A DNA stretch of 46,337 nt, taken from contig JAIFLU010000163.1 in assembly GCA_020048915.1 (NCBI GenBank), positions 1 through 46,337 of the forward strand, given 5' to 3'. Source of the stretch: Bacteroidota bacterium. GTDB taxonomy: Bacteria; Bacteroidota; Bacteroidia; Bacteroidales; JAAUTT01. Shown here piece by piece: positions 32,079 to 40,949 of the stretch. The notes beneath the pieces are model-generated. The model did no database searches, was not told the origin of the DNA, and saw only the letters and a list, made by a program, of their open reading frames with translations. The stretch's first letter is position 1. Every line of letters starts with the position of its first letter. A program made the translations under genes and the position numbers.

Positions 32079-33444
32079 ATTTTTCCATTCTACGGTAAAG
32101 CGAAGTGCGTGTAATTCCAAGCTCCTGAGCAGCCTGTGTAATATTTCCCTGATATTGTTTTAATACTTTCACAATAATCATTTTTTCGACATCATCTAAG
32201 TTAAATGTATTAAGTTCAACTTCGCTTACCTTATTGGCATGGGTTGAAAGAATAAAATCGGTAGGCTCTAAAATATTACTGTCGCTCATAATAATTGCCC
32301 GCTCAATTGCATGTTGAAGTTCCCTTACATTTCCAGGCCATTGATATTGTGCCAGTGTTTTTAGGGCAACCGCACTTATTCCTTTAATGGTTTTTTTATA
32401 TTTTTTAGCATAAATTTTTATGTAATGATTAGCTAAAAGAGGAATATCGCCAGTTCGCTCGCGTAAAGGAGGAAGATGAATTTCGACGGTATTTATACGA
32501 TAGAGTAAATCCTGACGGAATGAATTGTCGGCAACCATTTGGTGAATATTATTGTTGGTAGCACAGATAAGCCTCACATCAATTGCTTTGGAACGTGTTG
32601 CTCCTACCCGGGTTATTTCCCGGCGTTCGAGCACCGTCAATAATTTTGTTTGAAAGGGTAAGGAAAGGTTTCCTATTTCATCCAGAAAAAGCGAGCCTCC
32701 TGAAGCAACCTCAAACCTACCGGCTTTTTCTTTCTTTGCATCAGTAAAAGCGCCTTTTTCGTATCCAAAAAGTTCGCTTTCGAATAGGGATTCTGTAATA
32801 GAACCTAAATCGACACTTATAAAAATCTCATCTTTTCGCAGCGAATTACGGTGAATAGCGCGTGCAACGAGTTCTTTTCCCGTGCCATTTTCGCCCAGGA
32901 TTAAAACATTGGCATCGGTAGCAGCTACTTTCTGAATCGTGGTAAAAACCTTTTGCATTTCAGGCGAATTGCCAATGAAGTCGCTAAATGGCTGATCCAT
33001 CACCTGGCTGATTTCCTGTTGTTTTGACCTTAACGAGGTGTTTTCCCTGCGGCTTCGTCTTAGTTTTATCGATGCGGAAACAGTTGCCAATAGTTTTTCG
33101 TTTTGCCACGGTTTTAAAACAAAATCGGTTGCACCGGCTTTAATGGAGCGTACTGCTTTTTCGGCATCTCCATAAGCTGTAATAAAAACAACGACTGAAT
33201 CTTTATCGATCTCAAGAATCTTTTCAAGGCAATCGAACCCTTCCTGCCCACTAATAGCATCCTTGGTAAAATTCATGTCCAGAAGAATTACATCGTAGTC
33301 TTCTTTATTTAGATAATCGCTAATCCCTTCAGGTTTAGAAAGAGTGTCGATTAATTCAACATGGGGTTTTAACAGTAATTTTAGGGCAAATAGTATGTCC
33401 TGATTGTCGTCTACTGCAAGGATTTTACCAATTTTTGTGTTCAT
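32068..33444 (-). CDS. NtrC-family sigma-54-dependent response regulator
   Basis: 458 aa: receiver domain (1-120, Asp12/13, phospho-Asp56 in LLDMN), AAA+ domain (about 160-390) and a Fis-type helix-turn-helix (NITQAAQELGITRTSLYRRM) at the C-terminus. Walker A is GENGTGKE and Walker B is SLFLDEIG. The sigma-54 contact loop reads GAFTDA instead of the usual GAFTGA; the variant is common enough in my memory of Bacteroidota to be functional. It activates sigma-54 promoters after phosphorylation by the adjacent kinase. It is divergent from the exporter cassette at 33730, the obvious target. Confidence 0.95.
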   Translation of the reverse strand: MNTKIGKILAVDDNQDILFALKLLLKPHVELIDTLSKPEGISDYLNKEDYDVILLDMNFTKDAISGQEGFDCLEKILEIDKDSVVVFITAYGDAEKAVRSIKAGATDFVLKPWQNEKLLATVSASIKLRRSRRENTSLRSKQQEISQVMDQPFSDFIGNSPEMQKVFTTIQKVAATDANVLILGENGTGKELVARAIHRNSLRKDEIFISVDLGSITESLFESELFGYEKGAFTDAKKEKAGRFEVASGGSLFLDEIGNLSLPFQTKLLTVLERREITRVGATRSKAIDVRLICATNNNIHQMVADNSFRQDLLYRINTVEIHLPPLRERTGDIPLLANHYIKIYAKKYKKTIKGISAVALKTLAQYQWPGNVRELQHAIERAIIMSDSNILEPTDFILSTHANKVSEVELNTFNLDDVEKMIIVKVLKQYQGNITQAAQELGITRTSLYRRMEKYDL

Positions 33445-33676
33445 CGTTATGCGATTTGCAAATTAAACTTTACCCGGTTTATTATGATAAATATTAATGG
33501 CACTAAACAACAAAAGTGAGGAAGTTGTCTAAGCCACTTTTTGTTTCAGTAAGGTAAAAGTAATTATTATTTTGATATGTTCGAAATCGTACTGTTTATG
33601 TCTCATTATTAAACAATGCTATAAATAAGAATAGCATTTTAAAATGCATTAAATATTTGAAATAAAGTATAGTATG

Positions 33677-33706
33677 TTGTTAGGCATAACTTTTGTTTTA
33701 ACTTCG
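33677..33706 (+). promoter_or_regulatory. Candidate promoter of the exporter cassette
   Basis: Two readings overlap. As a housekeeping promoter: TTG (33677-33679), 19 bases, TAACTTCG (33699-33706), one mismatch from TAnnTTTG. As a sigma-54 promoter: TAGGCAT-AACTT-TTGTT from 33681, with the GG-N10-G spacing but GT in place of GC at -12. The divergent NtrC-like activator favours the second; the sequence match favours neither strongly. Confidence 0.35.
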
Positions 33707-33729
33707 ATGCAAATTTAAAATAGAGATTA

Positions 33730-34995
33730 ATGGACGGAATGGATCGCAAAATTGAAAACAAGAATTTCTGGAAAAAAAAATATACTTGGTTTTCGGTTAT
33801 CTCGGCTCTTATATTGATTACTTTTTACAATATTGTTTTTGGTGATAAAAGTTCTAAGCTCAATGTAGAATCTGAAAAGATAGCTATAGAGCCTGTTAAA
33901 AATGATATTTTTCAGGATTATATCGCCGTAATTGGAACGGTTGAACCAATACAGACAATCTATATCGATGCCATGGAAGGAGGAAGGGTAGATGCAATCA
34001 TTCTCGATGAAGGCACCATGGTAAAAGAAGGCGATTTGATAATGAAATTAAGCAATTCGAATTTATTACTCGATATTCTTAATCGGGAAGCTGGCCTGGC
34101 AGAACAGGAGAATCTGCTTCGCAACAACAGGCTGGCGATGGAACAAAATAAATTAAATCTGGAGTCACAATTACTCGAGCTTAATTTTCAACTCAAAAAA
34201 CTTGAACGAAATTTTAAGAACAACGAAATTTTGGTGAAAGATGAGCTTATTTCACGTGAAGATTTTGATCAGTCAAAGGAATTGCTTGAATATTCGCTCA
34301 AACGAAGAACCCTTCTGCTCCGCACGCAAAAACAGGATTCTTCTTTTCGGTCGGTAGCAATTCAGCAGTTAGAAACTTCGGTTGGCCGTATGCAAGAGAA
34401 TATTGGGCTTATTAAAGAAAAATTTGGAAGTCTGAATGTTAAAGCTCCGGTTTCTGGTCAATTAGCGATTGTGATGCCCGAAATTGGCGAGTCGATGGCT
34501 CCCGGACAGCGCCTTGCACAAATAAATGTGCTGGATGCCTACAAATTAAAAGTGGAAATAGACGAGCATTATATAGCCCGTGTAATAAAAAACTTGAAAG
34601 GCGATTTTGAATTTGACAATAACAACTTCGATCTCAAAATCACAAAAATATATCCTGAAGTGAAGAATGGCAGGTTTTCTGTCGATATGGAATTCGCGGG
34701 AAAAATTCCTGAGCAAATCAGGATTGGTCAAACTGCCCGAATTCGGCTCGAATTAGGCGAATCGAAGCAGGCTGTTTTGATTCCTAAAGGCGGTTTTTAT
34801 CAAAGCACCGGAGGACAATGGATATATGTGGTTGATAAAAGCGGTAAAATTGCTGTAAAACGCAATATTCATATTGGGCGGCAAAATCCAAGATACTACG
34901 AAGTAATTGATGGTTTGGAGGCAGGAGAAAATGTAATCGTGTCAGGATACGACACATTTGGAGATGCAGACAAACTGATACTAAAACATGAATAA
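33730..34995 (+). CDS. HlyD/MacA-type periplasmic adaptor of an efflux system
   Basis: 421 aa; a second ATG four codons in is also possible. One N-terminal membrane helix (about 20-38) anchors it. The lipoyl-like half-motifs are YIDAMEGGRVDAIILDEGTMVKEGD near 80 and SLNVKAPVSGQLAIVMPEIGESMAPGQ near 240. Between them is a long alpha-helical hairpin (about 110-230), and beta-barrel and membrane-proximal domains follow. It bridges an inner-membrane transporter to TolC. It is first of four closely spaced genes (67-, 17- and 26-base gaps): adaptor, ATPase, 98-aa protein, TolC. Confidence 0.93.
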   Translation: MDGMDRKIENKNFWKKKYTWFSVISALILITFYNIVFGDKSSKLNVESEKIAIEPVKNDIFQDYIAVIGTVEPIQTIYIDAMEGGRVDAIILDEGTMVKEGDLIMKLSNSNLLLDILNREAGLAEQENLLRNNRLAMEQNKLNLESQLLELNFQLKKLERNFKNNEILVKDELISREDFDQSKELLEYSLKRRTLLLRTQKQDSSFRSVAIQQLETSVGRMQENIGLIKEKFGSLNVKAPVSGQLAIVMPEIGESMAPGQRLAQINVLDAYKLKVEIDEHYIARVIKNLKGDFEFDNNNFDLKITKIYPEVKNGRFSVDMEFAGKIPEQIRIGQTARIRLELGESKQAVLIPKGGFYQSTGGQWIYVVDKSGKIAVKRNIHIGRQNPRYYEVIDGLEAGENVIVSGYDTFGDADKLILKHE

Positions 34996-35061
34996 ATAGA
35001 TTACTGTCAAAAATTAAAATACATGTTCCTAAATAATATTCATTATTAAAATTTCCAGCTC

Positions 35062-35742
35062 ATGCTAAAAACAGTTGACTTAATTAAAGTTTTTCGAACA
35101 GATGAGGTTGAAACCACCGCTTTAAATAAGGTGAATATGGCGATTTCCCCAGGCGAATTTGTTGCTATTATGGGGCCGTCAGGATGTGGGAAATCAACGT
35201 TACTAAATATTGTTGGGTTACTTGACAACCCAAGCGATGGCCTGTTCTATTTTAACGGGGAAGAAGTCTCAAAATATACAGAAAAGAAGCGTACAAATTT
35301 ACGGAAAGCCAATATTGGTTTTGTGTTTCAGAGTTTTAACCTGATAGATGAACTCACTGTTTTCGAAAATGTTGAACTTCCGCTTCTTTATATGAAAGTT
35401 TCGGGAAGTGAGCGCAAAAGAAAAGTAGAAGAAGTACTGGAACGGATGAAAATCGCCCATCGCCGCAACCATTTTCCACAACAATTATCGGGCGGCCAGC
35501 AGCAGCGCGTCGCAATTGCCAGGGCAGTTGTGACAAAACCACGGTTGATACTTGCCGATGAGCCTACCGGTAATCTCGATTCAGCAAATGGCGAAGAAGT
35601 AATGAACTTATTAACAGAACTAAATCAGGAAGGAACTACCATAGTAATGGTAACGCACTCGCCTACAGATGCAGAGAAAGCATCCCGAATAATTCAATTG
35701 TTCGACGGGCATATTGTTACAGAAAATATTCGAAGGAATTAA
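35062..35742 (+). CDS. ABC transporter ATP-binding protein (MacB/LolD type)
   Basis: 226 aa, a single nucleotide-binding domain. Walker A GPSGCGKST (about 34-42), Q-loop FQSFNL, signature LSGGQQQR, Walker B LILADEPTGNLD and H-loop VTHSP are all intact. The sequence is of the MacB/LolD/FtsE group that works with FtsX-like permeases. No such permease is encoded in this cassette: the next genes are a 98-aa soluble protein and TolC. The permease must be elsewhere or the ATPase works with a different membrane partner. Confidence 0.95.
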   Translation: MLKTVDLIKVFRTDEVETTALNKVNMAISPGEFVAIMGPSGCGKSTLLNIVGLLDNPSDGLFYFNGEEVSKYTEKKRTNLRKANIGFVFQSFNLIDELTVFENVELPLLYMKVSGSERKRKVEEVLERMKIAHRRNHFPQQLSGGQQQRVAIARAVVTKPRLILADEPTGNLDSANGEEVMNLLTELNQEGTTIVMVTHSPTDAEKASRIIQLFDGHIVTENIRRN

Positions 35743-35759
35743 TCTAAATATACACAGTC

Positions 35760-36056
35760 ATGAGAGATTTGAGTATTCCAATTCCTAATCTTAAGGAAAA
35801 CCAGATAGCCAAGCTAGAAGTTACTGTTGGCGAAGAGAAGCTTAAATACGAATTCAGAATCGAAAGTTTTACATGGGAAACAGATGACGATCTTCCCAGT
35901 CAATCATCCGATCATGTGAGCCGGTCGCTTGCCCGAATTACAAGATTGAAACACGCTATTGAAAGTTATGATAGGAATTGGGAATTGATTCAGATTTATA
36001 ATCCGGCTGAAAATTCAAAGTTTATTCAGGTCTTATACAGAAAAAGAAAAAGTTAA
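35760..36056 (+). CDS. 98-aa protein of unknown function within the exporter cassette
   Basis: Not recognised. Soluble, no signal peptide, no Cys. The first half is beta-rich (IAKLEVTVGEEKLKYEFRIESF) and the second half has a basic helix (SRSLARITRLKHAIESYDRNW) followed by a strand and a basic tail ending RKRKS. It is placed 17 bases after the ATPase and 26 before TolC, the position an FtsX permease would normally occupy. It is too small and hydrophilic to be one. It may be a cytoplasmic regulator of the ATPase, but that is a guess from position. Confidence 0.8.
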   Translation: MRDLSIPIPNLKENQIAKLEVTVGEEKLKYEFRIESFTWETDDDLPSQSSDHVSRSLARITRLKHAIESYDRNWELIQIYNPAENSKFIQVLYRKRKS

Positions 36057-36082
36057 TTCAAATTGTCGTTAAAATAAAAATT

Positions 36083-37426
36083 ATGAGAACAATCCTAATA
36101 GGACTAAGTGCAATTTTTTTCAGCATTTCGGGAAACGTTAGCGCTCAAAAATACTGGAGCCTGGAAGAATGTATAAAATACAGTCAGGAAAAAAATATAC
36201 AAATCAAACGGAAAGAGTTACTTACTCAATCATCCAGCAATAATTTGTTTCAGTCTAAAATGAACCTTTTGCCTTCCTTAGGTGCCGGGGCCGACCATAA
36301 TTATAGTTCAGGCCGCTCTCTTAATCAGGAAGAGTATAAATGGGAAAATGCAAATTTACAACAAGGCACCTTGGGGGTTCAGTCGGAAGTAGTTTTATTT
36401 AACGGATTACAGAATTATAATGATATTCAGAAAGCAAAGTTCGATTTAATGCAAAGCCTGGCTGAACTTGAAAAAGCGAAAAACGATGTTTCAATCAATA
36501 TTGCCACAGCCTATTTACAGGTATTATTCTCGGAGGAATTGCTGGAAGTAGCCAAGAGCCAGCTGGACGTTTCGAAATTGCAGGTTGAACGGAATAAAAA
36601 GCTTGTTGAGGTAGGTAATGTTGCCCGTGGAAACTTACTGGATATTCAGGCACAAGCTGCCCGGGAACAAGTAAACGTTACCAATGCCGAAAATAATTTG
36701 AAAATAGCCTATCTAACCTTAACTCAGATGCTGGAATTGGATTCTGTTGGCGATTTTAGGGTTCAACGTCCCGAAAATCTGACATTGGAAGAGGTGCTGC
36801 CTATGCAAACAGTTTCTGAAATTTATAATCAGGCAGTAATGGCAATGCCCGAAATTAAAAGCTCCGAATACTTTTTGAAATCAACTGAAAAGGATCTTGC
36901 TATTGCAAAAGGACGATTAAGCCCGCGATTATCGCTTTCGGGAACTTATTACAGCCGTTACAACGAATTTGCCAAAGATCCGTTAAATCCTACCGGTGAT
37001 TATGCTTATTCAAGTCAGATAAAAGACAATCAATATAAGCAGATTAGCTTGAGTTTATCTATCCCAATTTTTAACCGATATGCGACCCGAACTCAAATCA
37101 GTAATTCGAAGATCTATGTGCACGATGCACAATATAATCTTTTGGATACTAAAAAGGCACTTTATAAATTAATTCAACAGGCACATGCCGACGCTATTGG
37201 GGCTTACACGAATTACAACTCAAGAAAAGAAGCAGTTATTAGCTCGGAAGAGGCGTTTAAATATACTCAACAAAAATATGATGTAGGAATGAGTAATGCC
37301 GTAGATTATAATATTTCGAAAAATAATCTTATTAAGGCAAAGTCCGATTTAGTTCAGTCAAAATTCGAATATTTTTTCAAAATTAAGGTGTTGGACTTCT
37401 ACAGGGGAGTGCCTTTGAAACTATGA
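36083..37426 (+). CDS. TolC-family outer-membrane efflux protein
   Basis: 447 aa with a signal peptide (cleavage after about VSA at 21). The sequence starts with WSLEECIKYSQEKNIQIKR, the usual first helix of the OEP repeat, and shows two OEP repeats with long helices and the strands between them (LGAGADHNYSSGRSL; SPRLSLSGTYYSRYNEF). It ends KVLDFYRGVPLKL. It forms the outer-membrane exit duct for the adaptor and transporter upstream. A terminator follows 38 bases after the stop. Confidence 0.94.
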   Translation: MRTILIGLSAIFFSISGNVSAQKYWSLEECIKYSQEKNIQIKRKELLTQSSSNNLFQSKMNLLPSLGAGADHNYSSGRSLNQEEYKWENANLQQGTLGVQSEVVLFNGLQNYNDIQKAKFDLMQSLAELEKAKNDVSINIATAYLQVLFSEELLEVAKSQLDVSKLQVERNKKLVEVGNVARGNLLDIQAQAAREQVNVTNAENNLKIAYLTLTQMLELDSVGDFRVQRPENLTLEEVLPMQTVSEIYNQAVMAMPEIKSSEYFLKSTEKDLAIAKGRLSPRLSLSGTYYSRYNEFAKDPLNPTGDYAYSSQIKDNQYKQISLSLSIPIFNRYATRTQISNSKIYVHDAQYNLLDTKKALYKLIQQAHADAIGAYTNYNSRKEAVISSEEAFKYTQQKYDVGMSNAVDYNISKNNLIKAKSDLVQSKFEYFFKIKVLDFYRGVPLKL

Positions 37427-37464
37427 GAGGAAAATTTGTCTGGAATCGAATATTGGAACAATTT

Positions 37465-37499
37465 AAGCCCGGCGTGAAAATGTCGGGCTTTTATATTTT
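37465..37499 (+). terminator. Terminator of the exporter cassette
   Basis: AAGCCCG (37465-37471) pairs with CGGGCTT (37484-37490), followed by TTATATTTT. It abuts the stop of the convergent acetyltransferase gene. Confidence 0.8.
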
Positions 37500-38030
37500 C
37501 TTTTCGTAGCAGTTAATAGGGGCTTTTTGGGTGTTCATGAAAATATTCCCTGCAAAACGATATTTGTGCTTCATTAATAACAAGATTCCTTCGTTACAGC
37601 TACTCGTAACATCCAGTTTGACAGACGAAAACCCCTTTAGCCTTGCTAATTCTTCGGCATAGGCAATTAGGGCACTTCCAACTCCTTTATTTCTCCATTT
37701 TGGCAAAACAAAAAGTCGGGAGATATATAAACTGGAATTGTGGTTGGATTCCCATTTTACGTCTTTAAATTCATCAGGTTCTTCCTTACTTATTGTGATT
37801 AATCCCAAGCTTATGTCGTGATTTTTTAGAATATAAAGAGATTCGTTCTGTGCTTCACGAAGCATGTTGGGGTATAAATTTGTAAAGAGGTCGGGATGAA
37901 CTATTGATTTTTGAATAAAATCGGCTAATACAATTTTAATAATATAAAATGCCTCAACCACATCCTCAGGTTTGGCCTGACCGATAGTATATTCTTGAGT
38001 AATTACTTTTTCAAGACAATTTGTTTCCAT
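37491..38030 (-). CDS. GNAT-family N-acetyltransferase
   Basis: 179 aa. The acetyl-CoA site is visible in LYISRLFVLPKWRNKGVGSALIAYAEE (motif A, with RxxGxG read as RNKGVG, about 111-120), followed by KLDVTSSCNEGILLLMKHKYRFAG (motif B). The acceptor cannot be predicted from the sequence. Single gene, convergent with the exporter cassette. Confidence 0.9.
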   Translation of the reverse strand: METNCLEKVITQEYTIGQAKPEDVVEAFYIIKIVLADFIQKSIVHPDLFTNLYPNMLREAQNESLYILKNHDISLGLITISKEEPDEFKDVKWESNHNSSLYISRLFVLPKWRNKGVGSALIAYAEELARLKGFSSVKLDVTSSCNEGILLLMKHKYRFAGNIFMNTQKAPINCYEKKI

Positions 38031-38259
38031 TATTTAAATTGGTAACAAGGCAAAGCAGTTTTGAAATAAAAAATCTACATTTATAACGGCAATTTTTAGC
38101 TTATTATTTTAAAGCGATTGATTTTGCTTGTTAATAATAATTGTCAAAAATATAATAATTAGTTAAATGATAAAATAAAGTCTTAACGAATATTCATTTA
38201 ATTACATTGATGTGTATTATTTTAGGCTTTACCTCCGTTAAATTGTGACGAAAGTTTTT

Positions 38260-39714
38260 ATGAGAGTCTGTTTTTTAAATAAAACCAAATTTAGTTTTGC
38301 TACATTCCTTCTAATAGCGCTGATTATAGGATTTCTCAACTCCTGCGAACGTGATGCCTTTAAGCCAGGTAGAGCTGGTCAATTGAGTTTTTCGAAGGAT
38401 ACTGTTATGTTCGATACAATATTTACTAATCTGGGGACAGCAACATATAAGCTCACCGTAATTAATCCTCACAATTATAAGGTTGTCTTGGATTCGGTAT
38501 ACTTAGCTGGGGGAGTGAATTCGAATTTTAAAGTGAACATCGATGGCGATCCTTCTTCTTTATTGCGTCATTTAACTATAAATTCAAAAGACAGCTTATA
38601 TATATTTATTCAGGCCTATATAAAAGGTACAAATGAAAATGATCCTTTTTTAAATCTGGACTCTATTGTATTTGTTAGCGGTGAAAATGTTTCGGATGTA
38701 AAATTGTGGGCTGTTGGTCAAAATGTTATTCCATTTCATAACGACCGCATTCAATCTCAGGAATGGAATAATTCCAAACCATACCTGATTATGGGTACAC
38801 TTACAGTCGATTCCGGTGCCGTGCTTAAAATTCATGAAGGGACAAAAATTTATTTTCAAAAGAATGCTAATATTTCAGTTAACGGAACTCTTCAAGTATT
38901 GGGTACATTTCAGGCTCCGGTCTCATTTCGGGGATCTCGCTTGGAGAGCGACTACGATTCTATTCCCGGTGAATGGGGAGGGATAAATTTGAAGGGGAAC
39001 GATCAGGTAAATGTTATTTCGAATGCCGTTATAAGGAATGGAAATATTGGAATTGCTATTGGGGATTACAGGAATACAAAAAAAGTAAAGTTAGCTTTGA
39101 CAAATACTATAATCTCCAATATGGGGTATTCGGCGCTTATTGCCTATCAAGCTGAAATAGAGGCTAAAAATTGTGTTTTTGCAAATTCTAATAATACGAT
39201 TTGTAAACTACTTTATGGCGGAAAATATAGTTTTACCCATTGTACATTTGCAAATTATGGAGCAATGTATGTAGGTAAGGAGGTAGGCGAAAAAACACTT
39301 ATTCTTCAAAACTATATAGATTATATTGATAGCAACAATAGACCAATAACTGCATATAATAATCTAGAAAATGCATTTTTCGGTAATTCCGTTATTTATG
39401 GGGATGGGCAAAGTGAAATAGCGTTCAACAAAAAAGGACAGGTGACATTTAACTATACTTTTGATCGTTGCCTTATAAAAACAACTTCGGAAATTATTGC
39501 AGCTAATAGTTCAAGTTTTATTGAATGCATTGCCGATAAAGCTCCTAAATTTATTAAACCGGGAACTGAAAACTTTCGCTTGGATACTCTTTCTCCTGCA
39601 AAAGACTTTGGAAAACTCGAATTTGGTAATTTAGTTCCCCTTGATTTGGATAATAATTCCCGAATTAGCGATTTGAAGCCCGATTTAGGAGCATATGAAC
39701 GTATTGAAAAATAG
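38260..39714 (+). CDS. Lipoprotein with right-handed beta-helix repeats
   Basis: 484 aa from the ATG at 38260; a GTG 15 bases further up is in frame but would add residues before a complete leader. Lipoprotein signal: hydrophobic core, then FLNSC with Cys29. An N-terminal beta-sandwich (about 35-155) precedes beta-helix coils (about 170-400), seen as successive short strands (GTLTVDSGAVLKIHEG; ISNAVIRNGNIGIAIG; LTNTIISNMGYSAL; IEAKNCVFANSN). The C-terminus reads LKPDLGAYER, a phrase common at the ends of such surface proteins. There is no catalytic motif for polysaccharide lyase that I can assign. Probably attached to the outer membrane. Confidence 0.85.
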   Translation: MRVCFLNKTKFSFATFLLIALIIGFLNSCERDAFKPGRAGQLSFSKDTVMFDTIFTNLGTATYKLTVINPHNYKVVLDSVYLAGGVNSNFKVNIDGDPSSLLRHLTINSKDSLYIFIQAYIKGTNENDPFLNLDSIVFVSGENVSDVKLWAVGQNVIPFHNDRIQSQEWNNSKPYLIMGTLTVDSGAVLKIHEGTKIYFQKNANISVNGTLQVLGTFQAPVSFRGSRLESDYDSIPGEWGGINLKGNDQVNVISNAVIRNGNIGIAIGDYRNTKKVKLALTNTIISNMGYSALIAYQAEIEAKNCVFANSNNTICKLLYGGKYSFTHCTFANYGAMYVGKEVGEKTLILQNYIDYIDSNNRPITAYNNLENAFFGNSVIYGDGQSEIAFNKKGQVTFNYTFDRCLIKTTSEIIAANSSSFIECIADKAPKFIKPGTENFRLDTLSPAKDFGKLEFGNLVPLDLDNNSRISDLKPDLGAYERIEK

Positions 39715-39780
39715 TAGATTATCTAAATAGAGATTCGTAAATTAGGGTTTATTTTTTTTTCCAATAAAAACGACTTTTGC

Positions 39781-40827
39781 ATGCAACGTAAAAACCATTG
39801 GTTTCAAATATTTGTTTTAGGGATAATTCTAATAACGGACAATATATTTGCACAGCATTCCCTTGCTGATTTAAAGCTGGTTTTTTATAATGTCGAGAAT
39901 TTCTATGATTGGAAAAACGATCCAACAATAAACGATGAAGAGTTTTTGCCTGAGGGATCGCGGCGTTGGAGTAAATCCAGGTTCGAAGACAAAGCCATGA
40001 ATATTTATAAAGTGTTTTCGGCAATTGGCGAATTCGAATTTCCTGCCATTATCGGAATGGCCGAAGTGGAAAATGCTTTTGTGTTGGATTACCTGATGCA
40101 ACATACCCCTATGAGTAAAGTGCCGCTTGCGTATGTGCATAAAGATTCGCCAGACCCCAGGGGAATAGACGCGTGTATTTTATATCGAACCGATAAACTT
40201 AAGTTGATAAAGAAGGAATTTATTGCTCTTAGGCTAAAAAATCAAAAGATTTTTGAGACCCGCGAAATTGTTTATGCCTCTTTTCAAACAAGCAATAAAG
40301 AAGTATTGCACGTTTTTGTTAATCACTGGCCATCCAGAAGGGGAGGGGAGCTTGAGACCCAAAATAAAAGAGGAAATGCAGCCACCGTTTTAAGGGATAA
40401 AATCGATTCAATTTTTAAAATTGAGCCTAGGGCAAACATTATTTTAACGGGAGATTTTAATGATGAGCCTATAAGTTCAAGCATTACAAAGCTTTTAAAC
40501 GTTCAACAGGTTTCAGGGAGTATTTCATCCTCCGGACTTTATAATTTATCTTCGGATTTCGAAAAGCGTTTTGGGGTAGGTACTTTAAAATTTAGGGGAG
40601 ATTGGTCGGTTTTCGATCAAATAATTGTTTCAGGCGCTTTGCTAAATGGAAGAGGATTGAAAACCTGCACGAAATGTGCCGGAGTTTTTAAAGCACCCTT
40701 TTTATTAACCGAAGATAAAACACATATGGGTTTCACTACCAGGCGAACGTATAACGGATTAAATTATAACGGTGGCTATAGCGACCACTTGCCGGTATTT
40801 TTGGATATTTCTATTTCAAGGCAATAA
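39781..40827 (+). CDS. Secreted endonuclease/exonuclease/phosphatase-fold protein
   Basis: 348 aa with a signal peptide (cleavage near FAQ at 25). EEP-fold motifs are in order: KLVFYNVENFYD (33-44) with the metal-binding Asn, GMAEVEN with catalytic Glu near 98, HVFVNHWPSRRGG near 182, LTGDFNDEP near 222 and YSDHLPVF near 338. The family hydrolyses phosphodiesters of nucleic acids or lipids; export points to extracellular nuclease or phosphodiesterase activity. It lies 66 bases after the beta-helix lipoprotein. Confidence 0.92.
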   Translation: MQRKNHWFQIFVLGIILITDNIFAQHSLADLKLVFYNVENFYDWKNDPTINDEEFLPEGSRRWSKSRFEDKAMNIYKVFSAIGEFEFPAIIGMAEVENAFVLDYLMQHTPMSKVPLAYVHKDSPDPRGIDACILYRTDKLKLIKKEFIALRLKNQKIFETREIVYASFQTSNKEVLHVFVNHWPSRRGGELETQNKRGNAATVLRDKIDSIFKIEPRANIILTGDFNDEPISSSITKLLNVQQVSGSISSSGLYNLSSDFEKRFGVGTLKFRGDWSVFDQIIVSGALLNGRGLKTCTKCAGVFKAPFLLTEDKTHMGFTTRRTYNGLNYNGGYSDHLPVFLDISISRQ

Positions 40828-40949
40828 ATAGCCTAATTACTGAAAATCTTTTTGTCCGTTTATTCGTGCGGTTTTTCTTATATTTACTGTCCTTGTTTTT
40901 CAGGGGAGATTAAGAAATAGTAGTTTAATTAATTTAACATAAGTACGAT

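Noticed and set aside
32079-32120. Longer N-terminus for the NtrB-like kinase
   Set aside because: It overlaps the helix-turn-helix end of the response regulator gene, and the inner ATG places a normal membrane segment at the N-terminus.
33505-33520. TGGCAC at about 33508 as a sigma-54 promoter
   Set aside because: No TTGC at the required distance (AACAA follows), so only the -24 half is matched.
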